DNA of 64,000 bases. Origin: Atherix ibis (taxonomy: Eukaryota; Arthropoda; Insecta; Diptera; Athericidae). A program made the translations under genes and the position numbers. Under the pieces are notes generated by a model. That model was not told the origin of the DNA and searched no databases. It saw only the letters and a program-made list of their open reading frames with translations. Positions 35,383 to 46,135 of this stretch are shown in pieces. How positions within the stretch are numbered: the stretch's first letter is position 1; each line of letters starts with the position of its first letter. Location: positions 21,616,811-21,680,810 of the forward strand of contig OY282605.1 in the NCBI GenBank assembly GCA_958298945.1, written 5' to 3'.

Positions 35383-36969
35383 TATTAATCCACATGATGA
35401 TATAGAAGACAAATCGCATATTATCGAAAAACTATTATTCACAGTCCACCTATGAGTCTTCCTCCACAAAAATTTTAAGCCCTCAGAAATTAAATCTACT
35501 ATTCTGCGCCTTCCTAATAAAAAAGCTCCTGGTTATGATCTAATAACAGCTCCGGTTCTTAAGCAAATTTCCCGAAAAGCTTTAGTTTTAATTATATACA
35601 TTTTCAATGATATCCTGTGCGCACAACATATTTTCCATTACTCTGGAATTTTCTATCATTAAAATTATTCCTAAACCAAATGAACTCATTAATTCTCTTT
35701 CCTCCTATAGACCTATCAGCCTCTTACTAATTCTTGGTAAGATATTTGAAAAACTCCTATTAAAATGACTCTACCCAGTCCTGGTTTCCGCTCTGAACAC
35801 TCCACTATCGAGCAAAGCCATCGCGTTGTGTCGATCATATTGCATCCTCTCTTGAGAGGAAAGAGTATTGCCCAGGAGTATTTTTAGATATCTCCTAAGG
35901 TATTTTTAGATATACGATTTTAGAATCGTTTTAGTGCATCCTGAACTCTTCTGGAAACTCAAGAGCTTTCTTCCTTCAACATACTACCTTATCATAAATT
36001 CATATCTCTCCTAACTCAGAATCCTCGTAAATATATCCTATTCTAGCCGGAGTCTCACAAGGCAATATCCTTGGTCCCATCTTATATAATATTTATACCC
36101 ATCACATCCCATCTGATCCTAATACTATTATTGCTACTTATGCAGGTGATACGGCCGTACCTGCTACCCATACAAATCTTGACATAACTTGAAACAATTA
36201 AAAATTCCATATCCACAACCTTCAGTCCTGGTTTAAGAGATGGAGAGTGAAGGTAAATGAACAGAAAAGTGCTCACATTACTTTCACACTTAGTCAAGGA
36301 AAACCTACCCCTTTATACCTTAATAGCAACATTATTCCACAATATGATTAAGTGCGTTATTTGAGACTTTACCTGGACAAGAGATTAACATGAAACCCTC
36401 ATACTAGACTAAAACAACTTGACGCCACTACTTGACAAACGCTGGAAACTAACAATCAAAAGTAAACTTCCAATCTACAATAAAATTACAAAGCCTATTT
36501 GGACTTATTAAATTTAACTTTGAAGTTTAACGAAATGTTCCAATTCTTATCGCGTCCACGCCTTACAATCCAAGGTACTCCGTAAAATTGTTGATGTCCC
36601 CTTTTATGTTATGTACGTAACAACGTAATAGATCGTGATCTAAATGTTCCCTTTGTCCAGGACCTGTGCATTTACCGCTCTTAAAAAATTTCACTCCCAT
36701 TTATCCTATCATCATAATACATTTGTGAGAGAATTGTCCTATACTGACCTCACCGGAAACATTCATCAGAGACTTAAGTTATAATGGCCTAGATATTTTC
36801 TAGAGGAATCTAACTTCCGTTAGTTGGAGAAACGCCGATGGGTGTTTACTCTTACTTCATGATTCACAAGATCGTAAATTAAAATTTTATGTAAATCTGC
36901 TTGTTACAATAAAATTGTAATTGTAGATAAAATAAAAAAATAATTAAAAAAAAATAAAAATAAAAAACT

Positions 36970-38244
36970 TTTAACTTAAAAATGCGGGATTTTTGGCAAA
37001 CTTTGAGTGTTTATTTTGAAAATTTGTAAAATATATTTTATTCAAAGTATTGTCCATCGGAAGCCACTACTTTTTCCCATCTTTCTGGCAACATATGGAT
37101 TGCGCGCCAAAAAAAACTGCTCCGGTTTTGAGGCCAAGAATGAATCGAGCCAATTTTTGATGCCCTGTTCTGAAGTGAAGTGTATTCCGGTGAGGGCGTT
37201 TTGCATGGATCTAAACAAATGGTAGTCGGACGGGCCAAGGTCTGGGCTATAAGGCGGGTGAGGCAAAATCTTCCCAGCCACTGTTTTCTAAATAATTTTT
37301 AATCGGTCTTGCAACATGAGGCCGAGCGTTGTCATGATGGAAAATTATGGCTTCGTGTCTGGTCGCATATTCCGGGCGGTTTTCGGCCAATGCTCGCTTC
37401 AAACGGATTAATTGTGTTCGGTAGAGGTCGCCTGTGATCGTCTGGCCCGATTTCAATAGCTCATAATAGATCACACCCTTCTGATCCCACCAAATACAGA
37501 GCATTACCTTGGCGCCATGGATATTTGGCTTTGGCGTTGATTTGGCTGGTTGGCCGGGCTTCACATATGATTTTTTGCGCTTTGGGTTGTCGTAATGAAT
37601 CCATTTTTCGTCGCCAGTAATGATTCGATTCAAAAACAACTTCTTTTTCTGCCGTTCAAGCAGCATTTCGGACATGCAAAATCGCCTTTCAACGTCTCTC
37701 GGCTTCAATTCATATGGGACCCAATTTCCTTGCTTTTGGATGAATCCTGCTGCTTTCAAACGTTTTGAAATGGCTGCTTGAGTGACTCCCAATGATTTTG
37801 CAATTTTTTCTTGAGTTCGACAACAGTCTTCGTCGAGTAATGCCTCCAAATCTTCATCTTCAAACTTTTTTTGGCTGACCTGGTCGTTCTTTGTCTTCCG
37901 TGTCAAAATCACCACTTCTGAACCACACAAACCATCTCTTGCACGTTGAAATCGATGGAACATATTCAGGATAAGCTTCGGTGAGCAATCGATGTGCTTC
38001 AGCTGCACTTTTTTTCAAATTGAAGAAGTAAATCAACACTTCCCGCAAATGGGACTTTTTTGGTACGAAATTCGACATTTTTGAAGCAAAAAAAAAACTT
38101 TATTGTTTACACTATTTCGTTCAATGACTAATCGAGAATGAATGACAGATGTTTAACCTCCAAAATGCCATATGAGTTATTATTAACACAAACCATGTGT
38201 AAAAGTTATGCCATCTGTTGTCAATCCCGCATTTTTAAGTTAAA
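36970..38244 (-). mobile_element. Full-length mariner, mauritiana-like transposase, frameshifted
   Basis: Perfect 21-bp terminal repeats, beginning tttaacttaaaaatgcggga at 36970, and its reverse complement ending at 38244. The transposase runs on the minus strand from 38078: FVPKKSHLREVLIYFFNLKK and FRSGDFDTEDKERPGQPKK; then in the next frame FEDEDLEALLDED and LGVTQAAISKRLKAAG, GNWVPYELKPRDVERR, RIITGDEKWIHYDNPKRKKS (first Asp) and IIFHHDNARPHVARP (second Asp); then PPYSPDLGPSDYHLF (third Asp), and finally WRAIHMLPERWEKV in another frame. Three single frameshifts (near 37870, 37265 and 37125) break it, but all three catalytic Asp remain. It follows directly on the jockey A-rich tail. Confidence 0.85.
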
Positions 38245-38369
38245 GACCCAATATTTTATTTATTTTTTGAAAGAAATTTAGGTCCTACATTATTTTTATT
38301 ATTATTATTAAAAATAATTTAGGAATTATATAATTTTTATTATTTTTATGATGAACTTCTTTTAACATT

Positions 38370-38960
38370 ATTAACTCTAATTAATCCATACTCATACTAG
38401 AAGACCCAGATAATTTTATTTCCCTGCAAATCCTTTAGTAACACCAGTTCATATTCAACCAGAATGATATTTTCTATTAGCTTATGCTATTCTACGATCA
38501 ATTCCAAATAAATAAGGTGAAGTAGTTCCTGTAATTATATCCATTGCAATTTTAATACTTTTACCATTTTACTATTTAAAAAATTTTTTGATAATTAAAT
38601 TTTGATTAATAGTAATTATTGTAATTTGATTAACTTGAATTGGAGCTCGACCAGTAGAAGACTGGTCTATATTTTAACAGGAGAAATTTTAACAGTTTTC
38701 TATATTTTTTTATATTATTTAATATTTAATTAAAAAGGTAAAAAACTTGTTTTCAAGCTATTATATATTAATTTATCATAACGAAACTATGGTAAAGTCC
38801 CACCAACCCACAAATAACAAAATGATAAAAATACTAACTTGAAAAAATATCTCATCCTAAAAATAAAACAACAAATGAAAAATCGTATAAATAAAATTCT
38901 AGCAGATTCAGGTAAAAAAGTTAAAGCAAATCCACCCTTTCTACATCAAAGAAATTCTTA
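38370..38960 (+). pseudogene. Nuclear mitochondrial insert (NUMT): end of cytb and part of nad1
   Basis: From about 38375 the plus strand encodes the end of cytochrome b: [20 protein letters not shown] and YFLLAYAILRSIPNK. The Trp in PEW is TGA (38465-38467), as in the mitochondrial code. A frame break lies near 38675; the frame then ends with LTGEILTVFYIFLYYLIFN and a stop near 38732. After a degraded spacer where tRNA-Ser(UCN) normally lies, 38770-38945 on the minus strand resembles nad1, with GGFALTF near 38925. This is the ancestral insect order. The insert sits just right of the mariner at 36970-38244. Confidence 0.8.
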
Positions 38961-39730
38961 AAATAAAAATGGTTGTGATATTGAATAAGCGAAAACATAT
39001 TTTCTCAGTGCAGAATAGCATAATTTTGTTAAAACAATTTTCTCTAATTTATAAAGGATAAATACATCAGAATTGATTCATTGTATCTTAAATCTATTTA
39101 TCTATAAATGTTTATTTTTTCATTTTTTAATTAATAAGGCCACTAATGCTGGTTGCTGTTTACTTCTTGACAATTATTACTACAAAGCAGTGGTTGGAAC
39201 ATTTGCTAACTAGATCTTTAGTAGATTAGGTCGATCGTTATTATTAAAATCTTTCACAACTTTGACTTTAGTTTAGAATAAGCTATTCTCATTGAAGATG
39301 ATCATCGTTAAAAAAAATTAAATTACTAGCAGTTTCCTTAAAAATAGTACTACCAGCAATTATTTTTAAGTTTTCCTTAAATTTTTCCAATTAAATTTGA
39401 AATGTGCTCGGTGAAAATGGTTGCGCGTTGTTATTTCTTTCCAAAAACTCCAAGTATCAAAACTAGCTGCTTCCATAAAATTTCATACAGTGCAATTTAT
39501 CAATATTTAATAGGTAACGATCTAATGGAAAAAACCTATACCAATAATAAATTACTCATATTGGCACCTGTCGTTGAATATTCAAAGTAAAAGCGTTCCT
39601 AATAATGATGAAAGGACAAATTAAAAATTTCAATTTAAAAAAAGAAACACATAATAAAAAAATTTGAAAATCATACTCAATATTTTTTGTTGTATAATCA
39701 AATTATTATTGAAATTTTTAAAGGATATTT
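38961..39730. other. No gene seen
   Basis: AT-rich DNA with no recognised motif. It is possible that further diverged mitochondrial sequence lies at the left edge. Confidence 0.4.
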
Positions 39731-39734
39731 GGCA

Positions 39735-40391
39735 AAATCAGTAAAATATAAATTTCGTAGAGGATGGGTCCACTCTAAAGCGGAATTCAAGTGAATTTTT
39801 TCGACGATTTATAACTGTGGAAGAGACTTGAGTAGACGACTACACTCCTGAAAGTAAACAATAGTCTAAACATTGGACAAGGACTGGTGTACCAATCCCA
39901 AACAAGTCAAAGACATTTTGTCGACCAACAAGGTTATGGCAACTGTTTTCTTGGATGCAAAAGAAATAATCTTTATTCATTACCTTAAAAAGGGTAAAAC
40001 TATCCATGCAAATTTATTGCAGCATTTGAAATACGACCACATCATAAGAAAAATAGTCTCATTCGTTAGTCGTCGCTAAAGTCAATGGCTCTAAAGTCAA
40101 AAAACTAAAGTTATTACTTCCTCATCCGCTTTATTCATCTGATTTAGCACTCAGCGACTATCACCTATTTTCTAACCTCAAAAAATGTCGCGGTGGACAA
40201 CGATGTGAGAGAAACGATGCAGTTATTGATGCTGTAAATGAATATTTATAGCATCTTGACGAATCACATTATAAAAATGGTATAACTAAAATGTATTAGT
40301 CGTTTGTGGAGGTGATATTGACAAATAAAATCGGAAAACCGCCAAAAAAAATGTTGATTTCTTTATCAGGCCGGAAACTTATCAGGCCACC
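39735..40391 (+). mobile_element. 5-prime-truncated mariner fragment
   Basis: Encodes RFITVEET-like sequence, a YTPESK region, and then TGVPIPNKSK followed by STNKVMATVFLDAKEIIFIH with YLKKGKTIHANLLQHLK (39925-40030). Further on come LLLPHPLYSSDLALSDYHLF, with third Asp, and a C-terminal region. It ends with ggccggaaacttatcaggcc (40369-40388), a terminal repeat. The last 290 bp and right flank closely match 44900-45430. Stops and deletions (second catalytic region lost) make it inactive. Confidence 0.7.
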
Positions 40392-40935
40392 CTTGTAATT
40401 TTATCAGGTTTAAAATTTTTGAAAAGAAAATTCTTCTGAGATTGGGAACATGTTTTGTGTTTTTATTTATTAAAAAAAAAAAATATTTTCGCGTTTAAGT
40501 AAACCTTTTTTTTTTGGATGACCATAAATATAAATTTCGTAAAGCATGGGTCTGAATATATTTCCCTGTGGAACACCACAGTTATTATGGAATAACGGAG
40601 AGATATTCGAGAATTGATTGGATTTATATACTTGAAAATACCGGTCTGTAAGCAATGATTCTGATATTATGCAATATGTGGAGGTAAGGATTTACTGGAG
40701 CTTCCAGAGAAGGCATGGGTGCCAAACTCGATCCAAAGTTTGACTTTGGTGTGGAAATACACCTTGGAACATATAAATTTCTTTCTAAAGAGGATGCAGA
40801 GAAATCGACGATTCGGTGATAATGCTGAATAGTAGAGTGTTTGGAGTAGAAAGTGAATAGATAACCATCTAAACGAAATTTGGGGATACGAGTTGGGGAT
40901 AATAGTAGAGGGTTTTGGCAAAATATTTTTAACAA
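40392..40935 (-). pseudogene. Jockey reverse transcriptase fragment, minus strand
   Basis: Read from right to left: KFRLDGYLFTFYSKHSTIQH with HRIVDFSASSLERNLY (40770-40900), LTDRYFQVYKSNQFSNI (40600-40650) and CGVPQGNIFRPMLYEIYI (40530-40580). These are the GFR-HSTI, YL-DR-F-V and GVPQGS-LGP-LY motifs of jockey RT. A segment HPKKKGLLK follows directly (40495-40520). In the 45-kb copy the equivalent segment belongs to the linker upstream of RT, so the copy is rearranged. Deletions and frameshifts are visible. Confidence 0.75.
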
Positions 40936-42625
40936 GATTGAAAGGAGGCTTATTATTTATTCGTTTAATTGGTTTGATAGTTTTCCATAAAATAAGGAAA
41001 TATATTGGATGAAATTGCCAACTTCGATAGGAGTCATTACCTTGATAAGAAAATAGTCAGTTCTGATCGGTCTTGATCAGTTTTTTCATAAGTGATGCCC
41101 TGTTTTCTTATAAGATGAAAGGAATCTTAATTTTATAACACTTTTTGTTTGTGTATTTTTCTCTTTATTAATATTTTATAAAATATTCACAAAGCCCATT
41201 TATAAGAATAATAATCTTAAAATAAAAACGCTATAATTAAATACATAAACTCTTTGCCCTAAGAATATAAAAATACCTATTTCAGTGTTCAATATGCTTT
41301 GATGCTTTAAAGACGAGAAATTATGGAAAAAGTTTTCTTACACATTTCTTCCAATAACAATGGAATAAAGATTGTTGTCTTAAAAATAAAATTTATGAAC
41401 TTTTTCTATAACAACGAAAAATATTGTTTTTCCAGTCTGTTTATTTAATAGAAAAGAATTTTAAAAATGAGGCCGTTAAACTATAAAAAATTATTGTAGG
41501 CCCCAAAAAATCAACTAACATTATTTCGGTTGATGCAAATGTACCTTGATGAGCATTGATTGAAATGGAAATTTGGTCGTCTCCATTGCCCCACAACGGA
41601 CGGTGTAGGTTTTCAATATGAAATTTTACGAATATTAAGAATGGAGACTTTAGAGACTGGTCAAAACGGATGAAGAAGAAAAATAATAATAATAATTGGG
41701 AACTTTTGAAAATGAAAATATTTATTTCTGGTCTAGATGAAAACAAGGGCATTCATTCTTGTGTTGTTTGAGGGAATAAAATTATTGTCGATGTTATCGA
41801 TTATAAGTAATATTGATGATGATGAGAAGACGATAGTGCAGATGATAATCTGCGGCATTGATGAATTCAGGTTTTTAGTAAATTAATCCTCATCAGAATT
41901 TGTGTCAACAACACCAACAGAAAAAAAAACATGCTGAATAACAAAATAAAAATACATAAAAAATAATCTGTGAAGAATCTTTTTATCTCCATCAAAGCCA
42001 TTCATGATAGTGTACATGGGAAGAAGAACAAATCAGCGAAATCACAAATAATAAACAGAAAATGGCCAAATATTTGGTGATAATGTTATTTTGTGCTAAA
42101 TTATTCTAAAAATTTGCAAACTGTTTTGGAGAAAGTTTTTTAACATAAAATACTTCGAAAAGATACTATTTGTTTATTTTAATAAATTGATCGTTTATGA
42201 ATTTGTTAATTTATTTCAATACTAAAAAAAAAACAATTTTTAAAAAGGTCTAAAGGAAAGCTCAACTTAGCATACCCGTAAATATGTTTTGTTTTTGTTT
42301 GTTGAATTATTATAATTTATTTATAATACGAAATACTTTTAAATTTTTATTAATTTTTCTTTTAGATTAATAAGAAAGTGTTTACTAATTTTTATTTTCG
42401 TTTAAATATATTTTAACAAGCAGTTTTACATCACTCAACGGTGGGGTTAGAGGATTCTAATAAATCTTGAGACCTCAGTCATTTTAGTTCTCTTATGAGT
42501 AGTTTTTGATGATAGGAGTAAGGTTAACGGGAAATAAATAAAGGGAACATTAAAATCATGAAAGGATTTGCGGTTCGTTGAACCGCAACATTAAATTCCG
42601 TAATTCCAAATAGGTTTAAGAAATT
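40936..42625. other. No gene seen
   Basis: AT-rich DNA. Short frames at 41441-41752 have no family motif. Confidence 0.4.
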
Positions 42626-42628
42626 GTA

Positions 42629-43655
42629 CCAGGTATATAAGCTTAAATCCGTTATTTGGTCATAGATGGCGTGAGTGAGCGTATTAAGCTATCATGGACA
42701 CGACATACTTTTTTTTATGAGTTTGACATCTGTCAACATTAATCAGTGCACATTGTTAGCAATTTCGTACAACAACATACATTTTTCTTTCGGTAATCAT
42801 GTCTAGTTTTGTGCAGGAAAAAGAGCATATTCGGGAAGCTCTGCTTTTCTGCTTCAATTTGAAGAAATCGGCTGCCGAATCGTATCGAATGCTTATGGAC
42901 GCCTATGGTGAGTGCTTTATCAGAAACAACGTGCCGAGATTGGTTTCGTCGGTTCAAAGACGGCAATTTTGACTTGTGCGACAAGAAGCGTGAAAATCGG
43001 CCTAGGAAGGTTGAGAACCATCAATTGCAGGCTCTTTTGGACAAAGACGATACCCAATCGCAAAAAAATGCTCTCGGATGATAGGCATATGGAGCGACGC
43101 CAAAACACATGCGAAATCGTGCTCGCCAGACAAAAAAGAAAGTCGTTTCTGCATCGGATTGTGACAGGCAATATAAAAAGTGGACATATTTCGAGAATCC
43201 TTAACGCAAGAAATCGTGGGTTGATCCCGGCCAACTATCAACATCTTCCCCAACACCAAATCGCTTCGGACGGAAGACGATGGTGTGCGTTTGGTGGGAT
43301 CAGCAAAGCCCAACGCTACCACCAACAACTGATCAAATTGCACCGTGCTCTGCGTGAAAAAAGGACAGATTATCAACAAAGACATGACAAGCTGATTTTA
43401 CTCCACGACAAAGCACCAACGCACATGTGAAAAATGGTCCGAAACTACTTGGAGACACTCAACTGGGAGGTGCTACCCCACCCCACTTATTCACCAGATC
43501 TGGCCCCTTCCAACTACCACCTGTTTTTGTCGAAGGGTCACGTGCTCGCTGAGTAACACTTCGATTCTTACGAACCCGACCGAATTTTTTTTGCTTTCTA
43601 TGAAAAAAATTTGTGTTTTTTTAAAAAAACAGCGGATTTAAGCTTATACACCTGG
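42629..43655 (+). mobile_element. Mauritiana-type mariner, internally deleted
   Basis: Terminal repeats ccaggtatataagcttaaat at 42629 and its close reverse complement ending cctgg at 43655, each flanked by TA. The transposase starts at ATG 42799 with FVQEKEHIREALLFCFNLKK. It continues through a frameshift into FRRFKDGNFDLCDKKRENR, then RQKRKSFLHRIVTG (first catalytic Asp lost or mutated: GNIK in place of GDEK), HRYHQQLIKLHRALREKR, LILLHDKAPTHM (second Asp present) and YSPDLAPSNYHLFLS (third Asp replaced by Asn). At 1027 bp it is shorter than the about 1.28 kb typical of this subfamily. The same family occurs at 62728-63912. Confidence 0.85.
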
Positions 43656-43904
43656 TATTATGTATTAAACGTTTACTATTTATTGTTAATTTTGAATGGT
43701 TGTCCAGTGATCTACAATAAATAGTTGTTAATATAGTCTGATTATTTTAAATATTTAAAGTCTAGTGTGTGGGACCTTATCCAAAAAATTATCACATTTT
43801 AGTGCATTGTGAGGTCACGTAGTCATTAAGGTGTAAAAGGTAACTGACAATCGCCAAAGAGTAAAAGTAATGTAAACACTTTTTTGCTCATTTAACTTCA
43901 CCGT

Positions 43905-44170
43905 TCATCGCGTTATTGGTCTTGGAGATTGTCTATATGGGATTGTAAATTATTAGAATTTAGGTCAGGATAAAATGGGACCAAAGATACTACCTTGTGA
44001 GACTCCAGCTGAAATATGATATATTTTTGAGAATTTCGACTTAACGGCCATTTGAAAATGATATTGGAAAAGATAGTTGAGTTTGCAGGTGAGTCCAGAA
44101 TGGCTAAAGTGTTTTTTTGGAAATTTGCTTCAGGGTGGTAACCAGGAGTATTTCTATTAGAATAACAGAT
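43905..44170 (-). pseudogene. Jockey reverse transcriptase fragment, minus strand
   Basis: Reading leftwards: KQISKKHFSHSGLTCKLNYL, then FQMAVKSKFSKIYHISAGVS and QGSIFGPIL (43975-44110). These are the YL-R-F-V-V and AGVPQGS-LGP-L motifs of jockey RT. It abuts the mariner starting at 44174. Confidence 0.7.
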
Positions 44171-44173
44171 CTA

Positions 44174-45222
44174 GGAGGGTGGGCTGATAAGTTTCTGGCT
44201 GAACACATAGATGGCGCTAGCAGATCTAATTTCCTAATGAAATTTGATAGCACAATCCTTTACTAAGTCACATACAAGATTGCAGGTCAATAGCTTTGTT
44301 ATTAAACGTTTGACAGCCTTTGTATCAAGACGCATTTATTCATTTAACAAAAAATTGAAAAATTGGAAAAACTCGCAGTTATAAAATATTTCAATTTTAA
44401 AGGTTTAACGCAGTTTCAAGTCAAACAAGAAATGGACTCAATACTAAAAGAATGCTCTCCATCATATTCAACAATAAAACTGTGGGTTTGTGCATTTAAA
44501 AAAGGATGTAAGAGCACTGAATGAGGTAACAACTCCTGAAATAATTGAAAAAAATCAAAAAAATCGTACTGGAAGATTTCAGATTCAAAATGTTTGAGCT
44601 AGTTGAGTCAAAAGAACGTGTAAATAATATATAACTTAATTTTTTTGGTATGTAGAAGTTTTGCACAAGGTGGGTGTCACGCCCGACCAGAAGTTGCAAC
44701 GGAAAACAGTTTTAACTGATAAGTTAGCGGTCTAAAAGCGGTATCCCAGTGAATTTTTGTGTCGATTTTTAACTGTGGAAGAGACTTGAGTATATCACTA
44801 CAGTCCTGAAAGTAAAAAACAATCAAAACTGTGGACAAGGACAGGTGAACCAACCCCAAAGAAGGCAAAGACAATTTTGTCGACCAACAAGGTAATGGCG
44901 ACAAACTAAAGTTTTAATTGCTTGTTCATCCGCCTTATTCACTTGACTTAGCACTCTGAGACTATTACATATTTTCTAACCTCAAAAAATATTTTGGTAG
45001 ACAACGAATTGAGAGCAACACTGCTGTTGGTGATGCTGTAAATGGATATTTTGAGCAGCTCGATGAATCACATTATAAAAATGATATAAATAAATTAGAC
45101 GATCAATACGAAAAGTGTGTTAGTCTTTGTGGAGATAATATTAAAATATAAAACCAGAAAAACCTCAAAAAAATGTTGATTTTTTTTTTAGGCCGGAAAC
45201 TTATCAAACCACCTTTGTAACT
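44174..45222 (+). mobile_element. Internally deleted mariner, same family as 39735-40391
   Basis: Left end tgggctgataagtttctggc (44179); right end ggccggaaacttatcaaacc (45191-45210). The plus strand encodes EKLAVIKYFNFKGLTQFQVK, with an HTH-like continuation to about 44520, the KVGVTPDQKLQR-like stretch near 44670, and YSPESKKQSKLW with TRTGEPTPKKAKT (44795-44870). The copy jumps from the STNKVMAT block (44880) to the HPPYS region (44915), losing the second catalytic region. Numerous stops. Subfamily unclear; irritans-like motifs. Confidence 0.7.
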
Positions 45223-45430
45223 TTATCGGGTTTAAAATTTTTGGCGGGGAAATTCCTTCGAAATTGAGAACATGCGTTCGTTGTTTATTTTATAAGTTTA
45301 TTATTTGTCTTTTATATCATCATGTGGAGCATAAGTATTGCCTAAATATTTAGTGAATACCTCAGCTCTTGCCTCCTTCGTTAATACAAGTTTAAGTAAA
45401 CCTTTTTCTTTTGGATGAGCAAAAAGAATA
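45223..45430 (-). pseudogene. Jockey linker fragment, minus strand
   Basis: Minus-strand reading gives AHPKEKGLLKLVLTKEARAE and KYLGNTYAPHDDIKDK (45310-45420). The PHDDI-DKS block matches 35388-35425 in the better jockey copy. The first 60 bp right of the mariner match the flank of the 40391 copy. Confidence 0.6.
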
Positions 45431-45687
45431 TTTATCGTTGATTATTGGTGATCCTTTGTTAAAAACAAAAAAAAAAACCCTTAAATAACTACCAACGAGA
45501 TAATATATTATGTGCTTTTTTGAAAATAAACAACAAAAGAAATTAACAATAACTGCTTGAAAAAAATATCTTTTAAATTTTTATTATTTTTTGGTTAATT
45601 ATTAATAATTTGATGGAAAATTATAATGAAAAACTTGATAAAAATATGCAATTTTAACGAATTTTGTTTTTCTTTGTTCGATTACAG

Positions 45688-46135
45688 ATCAGAATAGACG
45701 GCGTCGGTTTCATCCTTTACGGAATCTTCGCCGATTATTTCGACGTCGTACGCTGGCGAATGCTGACGCCAATACAGCAGCATCGTCGCCGTCGTCGTCT
45801 ACGTCACAGATGTCATCATCGTCGACCGTGATTGCAGCTGGTCCTGCGCACTCGACGGGCTACTACAAGACAACAAGTTCACCTGTTGACGTCACGACAG
45901 CCGGAATGTCGTCCTCGGCTGCATATCCAGCCCACCTGATTGGCCGACACAACGTCAGTAACTATGGGGTTGATATAATGCAACCCTTCCATGGTAGTAC
46001 GTCAGCCTCAGGCGGCTTTTACGGAAAAGAAAGCCGCGACTACAGTGCAGACGTGCTGAAACCCAAAGACGAATCCGAGAGCAGAGAAATGACTGATTAC
46101 CAAAGGAGTTTGAGCGAGGGACGTCTAGTCGAAAG
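45688..46135 (+). CDS. Host gene exon, product not recognised
   Basis: This is the only convincing host coding exon. It follows a pyrimidine-rich acceptor (ttcgattacag, 45677-45687) and ends at a consensus donor (gaaag|gtgagt). Its length of 448 nt implies a phase-1 intron before and a phase-2 intron after. The frame is open throughout (about 149 residues), and GC content is far above the flanks. The protein starts with a highly basic block, QNRRRRFHPLRNLRRLFRRR, continues into Ala/Ser/Thr-rich disordered sequence (SSPSSSTSQMSSSS) and ends with an acidic segment and YQRSLSEGRLVER. An internal ATG at 45810 is present, but the frame is open upstream of it, so it need not be the start. No domain is recognised. 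The basic start suggests membrane or nucleic-acid contact or an adaptor role, but that is speculation. Confidence 0.8.

Larger units (their letters stand above)
32166..36950 (+). mobile_element. Jockey-type LINE with two nested mariners
   Basis: Order along the plus strand: endonuclease C-terminal half (32189-32467); start of the linker to 32574; mellifera-type mariner; linker resumed 33745-34125 with NEKIKMRP and SLWEATRRIL; second mariner; linker end with NPHDDIEDKSHIIEKL (35388-35440); RT N-terminal with NKKAPGYDLITAPVLKQI (35515-35570); YRPISLLLILGKIFEKLL (35708-35762); AGVSQGNILGPILYNIY (36040-36095) and YAGD box (36139-36150); post-RT region with KPIWTY (36495-36515); and an A-rich tail (36910-36966). 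Several frameshifts and stops are present and the 5-prime end before the endonuclease is missing. Without the two insertions the jockey part is about 2.3 kb. Confidence 0.85.

Noticed and set aside
38770..38945. Functional mitochondrial nad1 gene
   Set aside because: It is a short, broken fragment embedded in nuclear repeats with a frame break in the adjacent cytb; NUMT is the better explanation.
42912..43430. 172-codon plus-strand frame as an intact gene
   Set aside because: It switches between frames of the mauritiana mariner transposase and includes out-of-frame sequence; only parts match the transposase.
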